A DNA stretch of 64,000 nt from Eutreptiella sp. 'Long Island Sound 2002' (GCA_964036045.1 OZ038379.1:68726719-68790718), one strand, 5' to 3'. Numbered from the stretch's first letter, positions 50,401-62,407 are shown. Notes: generated from the letters alone by a model not told the origin. A program made the numbers and translations.

Positions 50401-53400
50401 ACATACCTTGGATGGTCTTTTCAGAAGATCACGGTATCAAAAAAAAATTGAATTTTGAAAACTTCAATTTTTCAGCTGCCCAGAGTGAAAAACTACAGAA
50501 GCAGGTTGTGTACCAATCCCTTGGGACACCCGCCCCGCGCACCCGATACCAAAATAAGATGAAAACCACATAAATACTGCCCAATACATGCTTCACATAT
50601 CTTGGATGGTCACGTCAGATGACCACGGTATCAAAAGAAAATAAATTTCGAAAACTTCAATTTTTGAGCTGCCCAAGGTGAAAAACTGCAGAAGCAGGTT
50701 GTGTACCAATCCCTTGGGACACCCGCCCCGCGCACCCAATACCAAAATAAGATGACAAGCACATAAATACGGCCCAAAACATGCTTCACATACCTTGGAT
50801 GGTCATTTCAGATGATCACGGTATCAAAAAAAAACATGTCTCAAAAACTTCAATTTTTGAGCTGCCCGAGGTGAAAAACTGCAGAAGCAGGTTGTGTACC
50901 AATCCCTTGGGACACCCGCCCCGCGTACGCAATACCCAAGTAAAATGAAAAACACATGAATACGGCCCAAAACATGCTTTACACACCTTGGATGGTCATT
51001 TCAGATGATCACGGTATCAAAAAAAAATTAGTCTCAAAAACTTCGATTTTTGAGCTGCCCAAAGTGAAAAACTACAGAAGCAGGTTGTGTACCAATCCCT
51101 TGAGACACCCGCCCCGCGTACGCAATACCCAAGTAAAATGAAAAACACATGAATACGGCCCAAAACATGCTTTACATACCCTGGATGGTCATTTCACATG
51201 ATCAGGGTATCAAAAAAAAATGTCTCAACAACTTGGATTTTTGAGCTCCCCAAGGTGAAAAACTACAGAAGCAGGTTGTGTACCAATCCCTTGGGACACC
51301 CGCCCCGCGCACCTAATACCAAAAAAAGATGACAAACACATAAATACGGCCCAAAACATGCTTTACATACCTTGTATGGTCATTTAACAAGATCACGGTA
51401 TCAAAAGAAAATAAGTTTCGAAAACTTTAATCTTTCGTCTGCCCAAACTGAAAAACTGCAGAAGCAGGTTGTGTACCAATCCCTTGAGACACCCGCCCCG
51501 CGTACGCAATACCAAAATAAGATGACAAACGCATAAATTCGGCCCAAGAACATGCTTTACACACCTTGCATGGTCAATGAGATGATCACGGTATCAAAAA
51601 AAAAAGTTTCGAAGACTTCAATTGTGGAGCTGCCCAGAGTGAAAAACTGCAGAAGCACGTTGTGTACCAATCCCTTGGGACACCTGCCCTGCGCGCCTAA
51701 TCCCAAAATAAGATGACAAACACATAAATGCGGCCCAAAACATGCTTTACATACCTTGTATGGTCATTTCAGATGATCACGGTATCAAAAAAAAAATGAG
51801 TTTCGAAAACTTCAGTTTTTGAGGTGCCCAGGGTGAAAAACTACAGAAGCAGGTTGTGTACCAATCCCTTGGGACACCCACCCCGCGCACCTAATACCAA
51901 AAAAAGATGACAAACACATAAATACGGCCCAAAACATGCTTTACATACCTTGTATGGTCATTTCAGAAGATCACGGTATCAAAAGAAAATAAGTTTCGAA
52001 AACTTTAATCTTTCGTCTGCCCAAACTGAAAAACTGCAGAAGCAGGTTGTGTACCAATCCCTTGAGACACCCGCCCCGCGTACGCAATACCAAAATAAGA
52101 TGACAAACACATAAATTCGGCCCAAGAACATGCTTTACACACCTTGCATGGTCAATGAGATGATCACGGTATCCAAAAAAAAAAAGTTTCGAAGACTTCA
52201 ATTGTGGAGCTGCCCAGAGTGAAAAACTGCAGAAGCAGGTTGTGTACCAATCCCTTGGGACACCCGCCCCGCGCACCCAATAGTAAAATAAGATGACAAA
52301 CACATAAATACGGCCCAAAACATGCTTTACATACCTTGGATGGTCATTTCAGATGATCAGGGTATCAAAAAAAAGTTTTAAAAACTTGGATTTTTGAGCT
52401 GCCCAAGGTGAAAAACTGCAGAAGCAGGTTGTGTACCAATCCCTTGGGACACCCGCCCCGCGCACCCAATACCAAAATAAGATGACAAACACATAAATTC
52501 GGCCCAAGAACATGCTTTACACACCTTGCATGGTCAATGAGATGATCACGGTATCCAAAAAAAAAAAGTTTCGAAGACTTCAATTGTGGAGCTGCCCAGA
52601 GTGAAAAACTGCAGAAGCAGGTTGTGTACCAATCCCTTGGGACACCCGCCCCGCGCACCCAATAGTAAAATAAGATGACAAACACATAAATACGGCCCAA
52701 AACATGCTTTACATACCTTGGATGGTCATTTCAGATGATCAGGGTATCAAAAAAAAAGTTTTAAAAACTTGGATTTTTGAGCTGCCCAAGGTGAAAAACT
52801 GCAGAAGCAGGTTGTGTACCAATCCCTTGGGACACCCGCCCCGCGCACCCAATACCAAAATAAGATGACAAACACATAAATACGGCCCAAAACATGCTTT
52901 ACATACCTTGGATGGTCTTTTCAGATGACCACGGTATCAAAAGAAAATAAGTTTCGAAAACTTCAATCTTTCGTCTGCCCAAGGTGAAAAACTGCAGAAG
53001 CAGGTTGTGTACCAATCCCTTGGGACACCCGCCCCGCGTACGCAATACCATAATAAGATGACAAACACATAAATACGGCCCAAGACATGCTTTACATACC
53101 TTGGATGGTCATTTCGGAAGATCACGGTATCAAAAAAAATCAGTTTCGAAAACTCCAATTTTTGAGCTGCCCAAGGTGAAAAACTACAGAAGCAGGTTGT
53201 GTACCAATCCCTTGGGACACCCGCCCCGCGCAACCAATACCACAATAAGATGACAAAGGCATGAATACGGCCCAAAACATGCTTTACATACCTTGGATGG
53301 TCATTTCAGATGATCACGGTATAAAACAAATAAGTTTCGAAAACTTTAATTTTTTAGCTGCCCAAGGTGAAAAACTGCAGAAGCACGTTGTGTACCAATC

Positions 53401-56400
53401 CCTTGGGACACCCGCCCTGCGCGCCTAATCCCAAAATAAGATGACAAACACATAAATGCGGCCCAAAACATGCTTTACATACCTTGTATGGTCTTTTCAG
53501 ATGATCACGGTATCAAAAAAAAAATGAGTCTCGAAAACTTCAATTTTTGAGGTGCCCAGGGTGAAAAACTACAGAAGCAGGTTGTGTACCAATCCCTTGG
53601 GACACCCGCCCCGCGCACCTAATACCAAAAAAAGATGACAAACACATAAATACGGCCCAAAACATGCTTTACATACCTTGTATGGTCATTTCAGAAGAGG
53701 ACGGTATCAAAAGAAAATAAGTTTCGAAAACTTTAATCTTTCGTCTGCCCAAACTGAAAAACTGCAGAAGCGGTTGTGTACCAATCCCTTGAGACACCCG
53801 CCCCGCGTACGCAATACCAAAATAAGATGACAAACACATAAATTCGGCCCAAAACATGCTTTACACACCTTGCATGGTCAATGAGATGATCACGGTATCC
53901 AAAAAAAAAAAGTTTCGAAGACTTCAATTGTGGAGCTGCCCGAGGTGAAAAACTGCAGAAGCAGGTTGTGTACCAATCCCTTGGGACACCCGCCCCGCGC
54001 ACCCAATAGTAAAATAAGATGACAAACACATAAATACGGCCCAAAACATGCTTTACATACCTTGGATGGTCATTTCAGATGATCAGGGTATCAAAAAAAA
54101 AGTTTTAAAAACTTGGATTTTTGAGCTGCCCAAGGTGAAAAACTGCAGAAGCAGGTTGTGTACCAATCCCTTGGGACACCCGCCCCGCGCACCCAATACC
54201 AAAATAAGATGACAAACACATAAATTCGGCCCAAGAACATGCTTTACACACCTTGCATGGTCAATGAGATGATCACGGTATCCAAAAAAAAAAAGTTTCG
54301 AAGACTTCAATTGTGGAGCTGCCCAGAGTGAAAAACTGCAGAAGCAGGTTGTGTACCAATCCCTTGGGACACCCGCCCCGCGCACCCAATAGTAAAATAA
54401 GATGACAAACACATAAATACGGCCCAAAACATGCTTTACATACCTTGGATGGTCATTTCAGATGATCAGGGTATCAAAAAAAAAGTTTTAAAAACTTGGA
54501 TTTTTGAGCTGCCCAAGGTGAAAAACTGCAGAAGCAGGTTGTGTACCAATCCCTTGGGACACCCGCCCCGCGCACCCAATACCAAAATAAGATGACAAAC
54601 ACATAAATACGGCCCAAAACATGCTTTACATACCTTGGATGGTCTTTTCAGATGACCACGGTATCAAAAGAAAATCAGTTTCGAAAACTTCAATCTTTCG
54701 TCTGCCCAAGGTGAAAAACTGCAGAAGCAGGTTGTGTACCAATCCCTTGGGACACCCGCCCCGCGTACGCAATACCATGATAAGATGACAAACACATAAA
54801 TACGGCCCAAAACATGCTTTACATACCTTGGATGGTCATTTCGGAAGATCACGGTATCAAAAAAAATCAGTTTCGAAAACTCCAATTTTTGAGCTGCCCA
54901 AGGTGAAAAACTACAGAAGCAGGTTGTGTACCAATCCCTTGGGACACCCGCCCCGCGCACCCAATACCAAAATAAGATGACAAAGGCATGAATCCGGCCC
55001 AAAACATGCTTTACATACCTTGGATGGTCATTTCAGATGATCACGGTATAAAACAAATAAGTTTCGAAAACTTCAATTTTTTAGCTGCCCAAGGTGAAAA
55101 ACTGCAGAAGCACGTTGTGTACCAATCCCTTGGGACACCCGCCCTGCGCGCCTAATCCCAAAATAAGATGACAAACACATAAATGCGGCCCAAAACATGC
55201 TTTACATACCTTGTATGGTCATTTCAGATGATCACGGTATCAAAAAAAAAAAAATGAGTTTCGAAAACTTCAATTTTTGAGGTGCCCAGGGTGAAAAACT
55301 ACAGAAGCAGGTTGTGTACCAATCCCTTGGGACACCCGCCCCGCGCACCTAATACCAAAAAAAGATGACAAACACATAAATACGGCCCAAAACATCCTTT
55401 ACATACCTTGTATGGTCTTTTCAGAAGATCACGGTATCAAAAGAAAATAAGTTTCGAAAACTTTAATCTTTCGTCTGCCCAAACTGAAAAACTGCAGAAG
55501 CAGGTTGTGTACCAATCCCTTGAGACACCCGCCCCGCGTACGCAATACCAAAATAAGATGACAAACACATAAATTCGGCCCAAGAACATGCTTTACACAC
55601 CTTGCATGGTCAATGAGATGATCACGGTATCAGAAAAAAAAAGTTTCGAAGACTTCAATTGTGGAGCTGCCCAGAGTGAAAAACTGCAGAAGCAGGTTGT
55701 GTACCAATCCCTTGGGACACCCGCCCCGCGCACCCAATAGTAAAATAAGATGACAAACACATAAATACGGCCCAAAACATGCTTTACATACCTTGGATGG
55801 TCATTTCAGATGATCAGGGTATCAAAAAAAAAGTCTCATAAACTTGGATTTTTGAGCTGCCCAAGGTGAAAAACTGCAGAAGCAGGTTGTGTACCAATCC
55901 CTTGGGACACCCGCCCCGCGCACCCAATACCAAAATAAGATGACAAACACATGAATACGGCCCAAAACATGCTTTACATACCTTGGATGGTCTTTTCAGA
56001 TGACCACGGTATCAAAAGAAAATAAGTTTCGAAAACTTCAATCTTTCGTCTGCCCAAGGTGAAAAACTGCAGAAGCAGGTTGTGTACCAATCCCTTGGGA
56101 CACCCGCCCCGCGTACGCAATACCATAATAAGATGACAAACACATAAATACGGCCCAAAACATGCTTTACATACCTTGGATGGTCATTTCGGAAGATCAC
56201 GGTATCAAAAAAAATCAGTTTCGAAAACTCCAATTTTTGAGCTGCCCGAGGTGAAAAACTGCAGAAGCACGTTGTGTACCAACCCTTGAGACACTCGCCC
56301 CGCGTACGCAATACCAAAACAAGATGACAAAGACATAAATACGGCCCAAAACATGCTTTACATACCTTGGATGGTCATTTCGGAAGATCACGGTATCAAA

Positions 56401-59100
56401 AAAAATCAGTTTCGAAAACTTCAATTTTTTAGCTGCCTGAGGTGAAAAACTGCAGAAGCAGGTTGTGTACCAATCCCTTGGGACACCCGCCCCGCGCACC
56501 CAATACCAAAATAAGATGACAAAGGCATGAATACGGCCCAAAACATGCTTTACATACCTTGGATGGTCATTTCAGATGATCACGGTATAAAACAAATAAG
56601 TTTCGACAACTGCAATTTTTGAGCTGCCCAAAGTGAAAAACCGCAGAAGCACGTTGTGTACCAATCCCTTGGGACACCCGCCCCGCGCACCTAATCCAAA
56701 AATAAGATGACAAACACATAAATACGGCCCAAAACATGCTTTACATACCTTGTATGGTCAATTCAGATGATCACGGTATCAAAAAAAACTCAGTTTCGAA
56801 AACTTCAATTTTTGAGCTGCCCCAGGTGAAAAACTGCAGAAGCGGGGCGTGTACCAATCCGTTGGGACACCAGCCCCGCGCACCCAATACCCAAATCAGA
56901 TGACGAAAAAATGAATACGGCCCAAAACATGCTTTACCTACCTTGGATGGTCATTTCAGATGATCACGGTATAGAAAAAAAAAATTTCCAAAACTTCCAT
57001 TTTTGAGCTGCCCAGAATGAAAAACTGTAGAAGCACGTTGTGTACCAATCCCTTGGGACACCCGCCCTGCGCACCTAATCCCAAAATAAGATGACAAACA
57101 CATAAATGCGGCCCAAAACATGCTTTACCTACCTTGGATGGTCATTTCAGATGATCACGGTATCAAAAAAAAAAAAGAGTTTCGAAAACTTCAATTTTTG
57201 AGGTGCCCAGTGTGAAAAACTACAGAAGCAGGTTGTGTACCAATCCCTTGGGACACCCGCCCCGCGCACCTAATACCAAAATAAGATGACAAACACATGA
57301 ATACGGCCCAAAACATGCTTTACCTACCTTGGATGGTCATTTCAGATGATCACGGTATCAAAAGAAAACAAGTTTCGAAAACTTCGATTTTTCAGCTGCC
57401 CAAGGTGAAAAACTGCAGAAGCAGGTTGTGTACCAACCCTTGAGACACTCGCCCCGCGTACGCAATACCAAAACAAGATGACAAAGACATAAATACGGCC
57501 CAAAACATGCTTCACATACCTTGGATGGTCATTTCGGAAGATCACGGTATCAAAAAAAATGAGTTTCGAAAACTTCAATTTTTTAGCTGCCCGAGGTGAA
57601 AAACTACAGAAGCAGGTTGTGTACCAATCCCTTGGGACACCCGCCCCGCGCACCCAATACCAAAACAAGATGACAAACACATGAATACGGCCCAAAACAT
57701 GCTTTACATACCTTGGATGGTCATTTCAGATGATCACGATATCGAAAAAAAATAAGTTTCGAAAACTTCGATTTTTCAGCTGCCCAAGGTGAAAAACTGC
57801 AGAAGCAGGTTGTGTACCAATCCCTTGGAACGCCCCTCCGGGCACCTAATACCAAAATAAGATGACAAACATATGAATACGGCCCAAAACATGCTTTACA
57901 TACCTTGGATGGTCATTTCAGATGATCACGGTATCACAAAAAAATAAGTTTCGAAAACTCCAATTTTTGTGCTGCCCAGGGTGAAAAACTGCAGAAGCAG
58001 GTTGTGTACCAATCCCTTGGGACACCCGCCCCGCGCACCCAATACCAAAATAAAATGACAAACACATAAATACGGCCCAAAACATGCTTTACATACCTTG
58101 GGGTGTCATTTCAGATGATCACGGTATCAAAAAAAATATGTTTCGAAAACTTCAATTTTTGAATAGCCCAAGGTGAAAAACTGCAGAAGCAGGTTGTGTA
58201 CCAATCCCTTGAGAACCCCCCGCCCCGCCCCGCGCACTCAATACCCAAGTAAAATGAAAAACACATAAATACGGCCCAAAACATGCTTTACATACCTTGG
58301 ATGGTCATTTCAGATGATCACGGTATCAAAAAAAACTCAGTTTCGAAAACTTCAATTTTGGAGCTGCCCAAGGTGAAAAACTGCAGAAGCAGGTTGTGTA
58401 CCAATCCCTTGAGACACTCGCCCCGCGTACGCAATACCAAAATAAAATGACAAACACATAAATACGGCCCAAAACATGCTTTACATACCTTGGATGGTCA
58501 TTTCGGAGGATCACGGTATCAAAAAAAATCAGTTTCGAAAACTTCGATTTTCGAGCTGCCCAAGGTGAAAAACTGCAGAAGCAGGTTGTGTACCAATCCC
58601 TTGGGACACCCGCCCCGCGCACCCAATACCAAAATAAGATGACAAACACATAAATACGGCCCGAAACATGCTTTACATACCTGAGATGGTCATTCGAGAT
58701 GATCACGGTATCAAAAAAATAAGTTTCGAAAACTTCAATTTTTCAGCTGCCCAAGGTGAAAAACTGCAGAAGCAGGTTGTGTACCAATCCCTTGGGACGC
58801 CCGCCCCGCGCACCCAATCCCAAAATAAGATGACAAACACATAAATACGGCCCAAAACATGCTTTACATACCTTGCATGGTCATTTCAGAAGATCACGGT
58901 ATCGAAAAAAATAAGTTTCGAAAACTTCAATTTTTCAGCTGCCCAAGGTGAAAAACTGCAGAAGCAGGTTGTGTACCAATCCCTTGGGACACCCGCCCCG
59001 CGCACCCAATACCAAAATAAGATGACAAACACATAAATACGGCCCAAAACATGCTTTACATACCTTGGATGGTCATTTCAGAAGATCACGGTATCAAAAA
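50401..59100 (+). repeat. Satellite array, right domain (about 45 monomers)
   Basis: The monomer continues with distinct variants: GTACGCAATACC in place of GCACCCAATACC; ATTCGGCCCAAGAACATGC; GCATGGTCAATGAGATGATC (a 4-bp loss in the usual GGTCATTTCAGATG); CAATCTTTCGTCTGCCC; and AATTGTGGAGCTGCCC. Left and right ends of this domain also contain AAGTAAAATGAAAAACACAT variants shared with the array edges. No gene or foreign insertion was seen. Confidence 0.92.
51396..56420 (+). repeat. 9-monomer higher-order repeat, period about 1,730 bp, about 2.6 copies
   Basis: The marker AACTTTAATCTTTCGTCTGC appears near 51,420, 51,998, 53,726 and 55,459. The last three are spaced about 1,730 bp and define the main period. 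CAATCTTTCGTCTGCCCAAGG appears near 52,960, 54,687 and 56,039, with the last interval shorter by two monomers. Inside the first copy a two-monomer unit of about 380 bp (ATTGTGGAGC, then AAAAACTTGGATTTTTGAGC) is itself duplicated (52,150-52,910). Confidence 0.8.
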
Positions 59101-60349
59101 AAATATGTTTCGAAAACTTCAATTTTTGAGCTGCCCAAGGTGAAAAACTGCAGAAGCAGGTTGTGTACCAATGACTTGGGACACCCGCCCCGCACACCAA
59201 ATTGGAAAATAACACGACAAACACATAAATACGGCCCAAAACGTGCTTTACATACCTTGGATGGTCATTTCAGATGATCAAAATATCAAAAAAAATAAGT
59301 TTCGAAAACTCCGATTTTTGAGCTGCCCAAGGTGAAAAACTGCAGAAGCAGGTTGTGTACCAATCCCTTGAGAACCCCCCCCCCCTCCGCCCTGCGCACA
59401 CAATACCAAAATGAGATGACAAACACATAAATACGGCCCAAAACATGCTTTACATACCTTGGATGGTCCTTTCAGATGATCACGGTATCAAAAATAATAA
59501 GTTTACAAAACTTCCATTTTTGAGCTGCCCAAGGTGAAAAACTGCAGAAGCAGGTTGTGTACCAATCCCTTGGGACACCCGCCCCGCGCAACCAATACGA
59601 AAGTAAAATCAAAAACACATAAATGCGGTCCAAAACATGCTTTACGTTCCTTGTACGATCAGTTGAGGTGATCACAGTTTCAAAAAAATGAGTTTCGAAA
59701 ACTTCCATTCTTGAGCTGCCCAAGGTGAAAAACTGCAGAAGCAGGTGGTGTACCAATCCCCGGGGAGACCACCTCCCCCCCCCCGCCCCCCGGCACCCAA
59801 TAACCAAATAAAATGATAAACACATAAATACAACCCAAAACATGCTTTACATACCTTGGATGGTCATTTCAGATGATCACAGTATCAAAAGAAATGTGTC
59901 AAAAACTTCAATTTTTGAGCTGCGCAAGGTGAAAAACTGCAGAAGCACATGGTGCACCAATCGCTTGGGAACCCCCGCCCCCCTCCCCCGCATGCAATAC
60001 CCAAATAAAGTGAAAAACACAGAAATACAACCCAAAACATTCTTTACATACCTTGTATGGTCATTCCACGTTATCACGGTGTCAAAAAAAATGAGTTTCG
60101 AAAACTTCAATTTTTGAGCTGCCCAAGGTGAAAAACGGCATAAGCAGGTTGTGTACCAATCCCTTGGGAGCCCCCCCCCCCCCCACCCCACCCTGTCACC
60201 CAATACCAAAGTAGGGTGAAAAACACATAATTACGGCCTAAAACATGCTTGACATGGCTTAGAGGGTCATTTTAGGGGATCACAATCTAAAAAAAAGTTC
60301 AAAAACTTCCAATTTTGAGCTACCCAACGTGAAAAAGTGCATGGCAGGC
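59101..60349 (+). repeat. Degenerate right edge of the satellite array (about 6.5 monomers)
   Basis: Monomers become progressively divergent. The usual CCCGCCCCGCGC segment is replaced or expanded by long C runs (59,375-59,385, 59,775-59,784 and 60,171-60,184). Other changes are CAACCCAAAACATGC, GTGAAAAACACA instead of ATGACAAACACA, and a final unit with GGCCTAAAACATGCTTGAC and AGAGGGTCATTTTAGG. Recognisable similarity ends near GTGAAAAAGTGCATGGCAGG at about 60,349. Confidence 0.9.
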
Positions 60350-60498
60350 GGTGGGCTGGCCCATTCACTCATGTAAGCCATTATTGGTGGAAACCGTCAT
60401 TTCACGTCTTTGGCACGGGTTTTGGGTTACCGGCCCCCGGCAGGACTAGAGACTGCAAAAAACGTCCTTTCGTACCCTAGTATGCATATACTATCACA
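60350..60498. other. Spacer between satellite edge and R repeat
   Basis: Unique-looking sequence of about 150 bp with no coding frame or repeat similarity that I can see. Confidence 0.5.
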
Positions 60499-60998
60499 CC
60501 ATCCCCACTCACACCCCTTAAAATGGGTACCACGGAATCGCCGAGGTCGCCAAAACCGCCAACGTAGCCAAAATGGCTGAAAAGTGCATAAACTGCACAA
60601 GCGCTCGTCCTACTCCGCCCCATACATGGAGTCGGGAGCCGGAAACACTTTTTCGGCTCAAAATCCCCAAAAACCAAAAGATTCATGATTTTCGACCCCA
60701 AAAAAGGGGGGTCATTTTTTGACCCCCCCCCCAATTTCCCCCCCACCTCCCTCAAAACCTCAAAAAAGTGGGTTTCAAGTGGGGGGGGGTCTGGGGGGGT
60801 CCGGACCAAAAACTGATTGGGGGATGCGTTTATTGGACAAAATAATGATTATACAAGTGGTTAAACTAACAATTCAATCCCTTGGGGCAGGGTACGCAAA
60901 AAGGCCCAAAAAGGCCCAAAATTGGGGGGTATGTGGCGTTTTCCCCTACATACGCCTGCCTGGCTTTGATCTAACAACCTCTGCCAGGTGATTTCCTT
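60499..60998 (+). repeat. Dispersed repeat R, copy 1
   Basis: About 500 bp that matches the reverse complement of 63,363-63,862 along its length. Shared blocks include ATCCCCACTCACACC, GGAAACACTTTTTCGGCTCA, AAAAGATTCATGATTTTCGA, CTCAAAACCTCAAAAAAGTG, GGTCCGGACCAAAAA, TAAACTAACAATTCAA and GTATGTGGCGTTTTCCCCTA, ending near ACAACCTCTGC. I see no convincing protein frame, terminal inverted repeat or LTR-type ends, so its class is unknown. It contains C and G runs at 60,723-60,732 and 60,781-60,789. Confidence 0.82.
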
Positions 60999-61054
60999 AC
61001 ATACAAGAAAAAATTGTTCAAGACCCAGGTCCACACATAGCGGCCGAAATATGC

Positions 61055-61276
61055 AAAGAATTTTTGACCCCCCCACCAAAGGGGTACCTAGGTGCGGGGG
61101 GAGGGGGTTCAACTTCATTGGGGGATCATTTTCTGTCGTGAAATGATGATTTTACAAGGGGTAGACATTTGATACCATATCTTGGGGTATGCTACGCGAA
61201 CGACCCCAAAAGGCGGGGGTATACGACGCACGTGCCTGCGCTTGATCTAACAACCTCTCTTCGTGGTGATTTGGCC
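61055..61276 (+). repeat. Partial, diverged tandem copy of the R repeat 3' part
   Basis: TTTTTGACCCCCCC, ATTGGGGGATCATTTT, CTTGGGGTATGCTACGCGAA, GGGGGTATACGACGC and TTGATCTAACAACCTCT follow the same order as in R copy 1 about 300 bp upstream, with substitutions and small indels. The similarity suggests an old tandem duplication of the 3' part of R. Confidence 0.65.
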
Positions 61277-61306
61277 AAAAGCCACACCACCAGAAACATG
61301 TGTGGC

Positions 61307-61505
61307 TCAACCAAACCCGCCTCCTTTCCTCATGCCGAGGAATATTACTTCACCCTGCAACTCCGCGACAAATCCGGGCAATGCCTACAACAGCCTTTGG
61401 CCTCGATCCCTCATGTTTTCTTTTTGCATCTACAATATGTCGGCAGTGTCTGCATTGACTCTAGCAAGTGTACAGACTGCAGACGGCTATACCGCAGGGT
61501 GTTAG
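61307..61505 (-). pseudogene. Decayed coding fragment, unidentified
   Basis: Read on the minus strand from about 61,505 to a TGA at 61,307-61,309, one frame gives PSAVCTLARVNADTADIL, a TAG, MQKENMRDRGQRLL, a TAG, and ALPGFVAELQGEVIFLGMRK. TAG codons lie at 61,487-61,489, 61,430-61,432 and 61,385-61,387, all where Gln would read naturally. The middle TAG is directly followed by ATGCAAAAAG and could instead be the AG of a splice acceptor. The family is not recognised. The overlapping plus-strand frames are less protein-like. Confidence 0.4.
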
Positions 61506-61940
61506 CGCGCATGAGGTCTCGCAAAACACACCATTTCTAGCCCATGGGGGCAATTTTGGGGTGGATGCATGAAGAACACACATTGCACAGGTGCAATGCA
61601 CAGGGGGTGGGCGGGGGTTGGCGCAATTGGCCTTGTGCACACCAAACACCACCCCGGCATGCACCAAAACCCGTCTGTGCCCCCCCCCCCCCCCCGCTGC
61701 CCTGGCCGAACCCCCATATGTGCCCCCCTCCTGTTCCCCAGGGCTTTCGAAATATTCTCTCTTCGGTTTGCAACATGCAGGCAACATCTACAGCTCTGGT
61801 GTGTCCTACTTGAACTGCACCCTTTGTGTTAATTACAATTTTTTGAGTGGGAATGTCTTTGGACCTTTGCAACACCCCAGTGGTAGTTGTGGCTCTTCGT
61901 TCTGTGTTTTTTCGTCTTTGACAACGGTTGACACTTTACC
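61506..61940. other. Spacer with a 16-bp C run; no supported gene
   Basis: Open frames exist on both strands but are low-complexity (Pro/Gly/Cys-rich) around the C run at 61,680-61,695, and I support none of them. The stretch just before 61,941 is TTGACACTTTACC, an ordinary context for the ATG that follows. Confidence 0.4.
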
Positions 61941-62407
61941 ATGCCTCCTCCCAAGGTTGGTATGCAGTATGCATATGCACCAACCCATAGGGAGGCATGT
62001 AGCACCAATTAAGCCCTTCTAGTGGGGCTCATTGGCCCCCAAAAGCGTCGGATGGTGAGGGGAAGATACAGATTGCACTGTGGCGAGAGGGATAATTTCA
62101 AAATTGGGAAGCAGCACAACAACTCAAGTTCTCTGCAAACGAATCTAAAGCTCCTAAGGCCATTGAATATTGCAAAATCCAAGCATTTACCCACGGATGT
62201 ATTGCGTGGGAGTAAATTGCTCGGCAAGCAGGGTGCAAAGCCAGCCCCCCCATGGCACGCACACAAGGGGCAGTGGAACACAATGAAATGCTGAACTTAC
62301 AGAATGAGGTTGATCACATCAAAGCTGTGAATGGACAACACTGGTTGCTCGAGTCTTTGAAACCTAGCACCCATGGTTTCGCAGAGAGCACAAACTGGTC
62401 CACTTGA
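61941..62407 (+). pseudogene. Decayed coding fragment with coiled-coil-like C-terminal part
   Basis: An ATG at 61,941 (context ACCATGC) begins MPPPKVGMQYAYAPTHREAC and reaches a TAA at 62,010. A second frame, from about 62,030 to a TGA at 62,405, reads SDGEGKIQIALWREG, a TAA at 62,093-62,095, FQNWEAAQQLKFSANESKAP, KAIEYCKIQAFTHGCIAWE, a TAA at 62,213-62,215, IARQAGCKASPPMARTQGAV and NEMLNLQNEVDHIKAVNGQH. The long coherent second frame suggests a real exon or exons. Joining it to the ATG needs a frameshift or splice. The TAA codons again fit Gln. I do not recognise the family; the helical tail suggests a coiled coil. Confidence 0.42.

Noticed and set aside
10407-58706. Many minus-strand open frames of 60-247 codons inside the array with a repeated hydrophobic peptide (VFVILFWYWVRGAGVPRDWY)
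   Set aside because: They follow from the repeat: 192 bp is 64 codons, so the frame persists across such monomers and breaks when a monomer is 191 bp or the A tract changes length. Variants are spread as in noncoding satellite, with no start context or regulatory sites.
2738-60349. CRISPR array
   Set aside because: Monomers are contiguous at 190-193 bp with no short-repeat/unique-spacer alternation.
2738-60349. CENP-B box or telomeric repeat within the monomer
   Set aside because: TTTCGAAAACTTC begins like a CENP-B box but lacks the downstream CGGG; no TTTAGGG-type repeats were seen.
2738-60349. Tandem RNA gene array (5S rRNA or spliced leader)
   Set aside because: No 5S internal control elements, no conserved transcript start with a terminator T run, and no recognisable RNA sequence in the monomer.
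60563-60578. CGTAGCCAAAATGGCT, reminiscent of a dinoflagellate spliced-leader core
   Set aside because: The A/T centre is reversed relative to that motif, no donor follows, and the matching position in R copy 2 reads ACATACCAACAATGGCT, so it is ordinary repeat drift.
61591-62022. 143-codon plus-strand open frame across the 16-C run
   Set aside because: Pro-run and Cys/Ser-rich sequence, depends on the exact length of the C run, and overlaps the better-supported start at 61,941.
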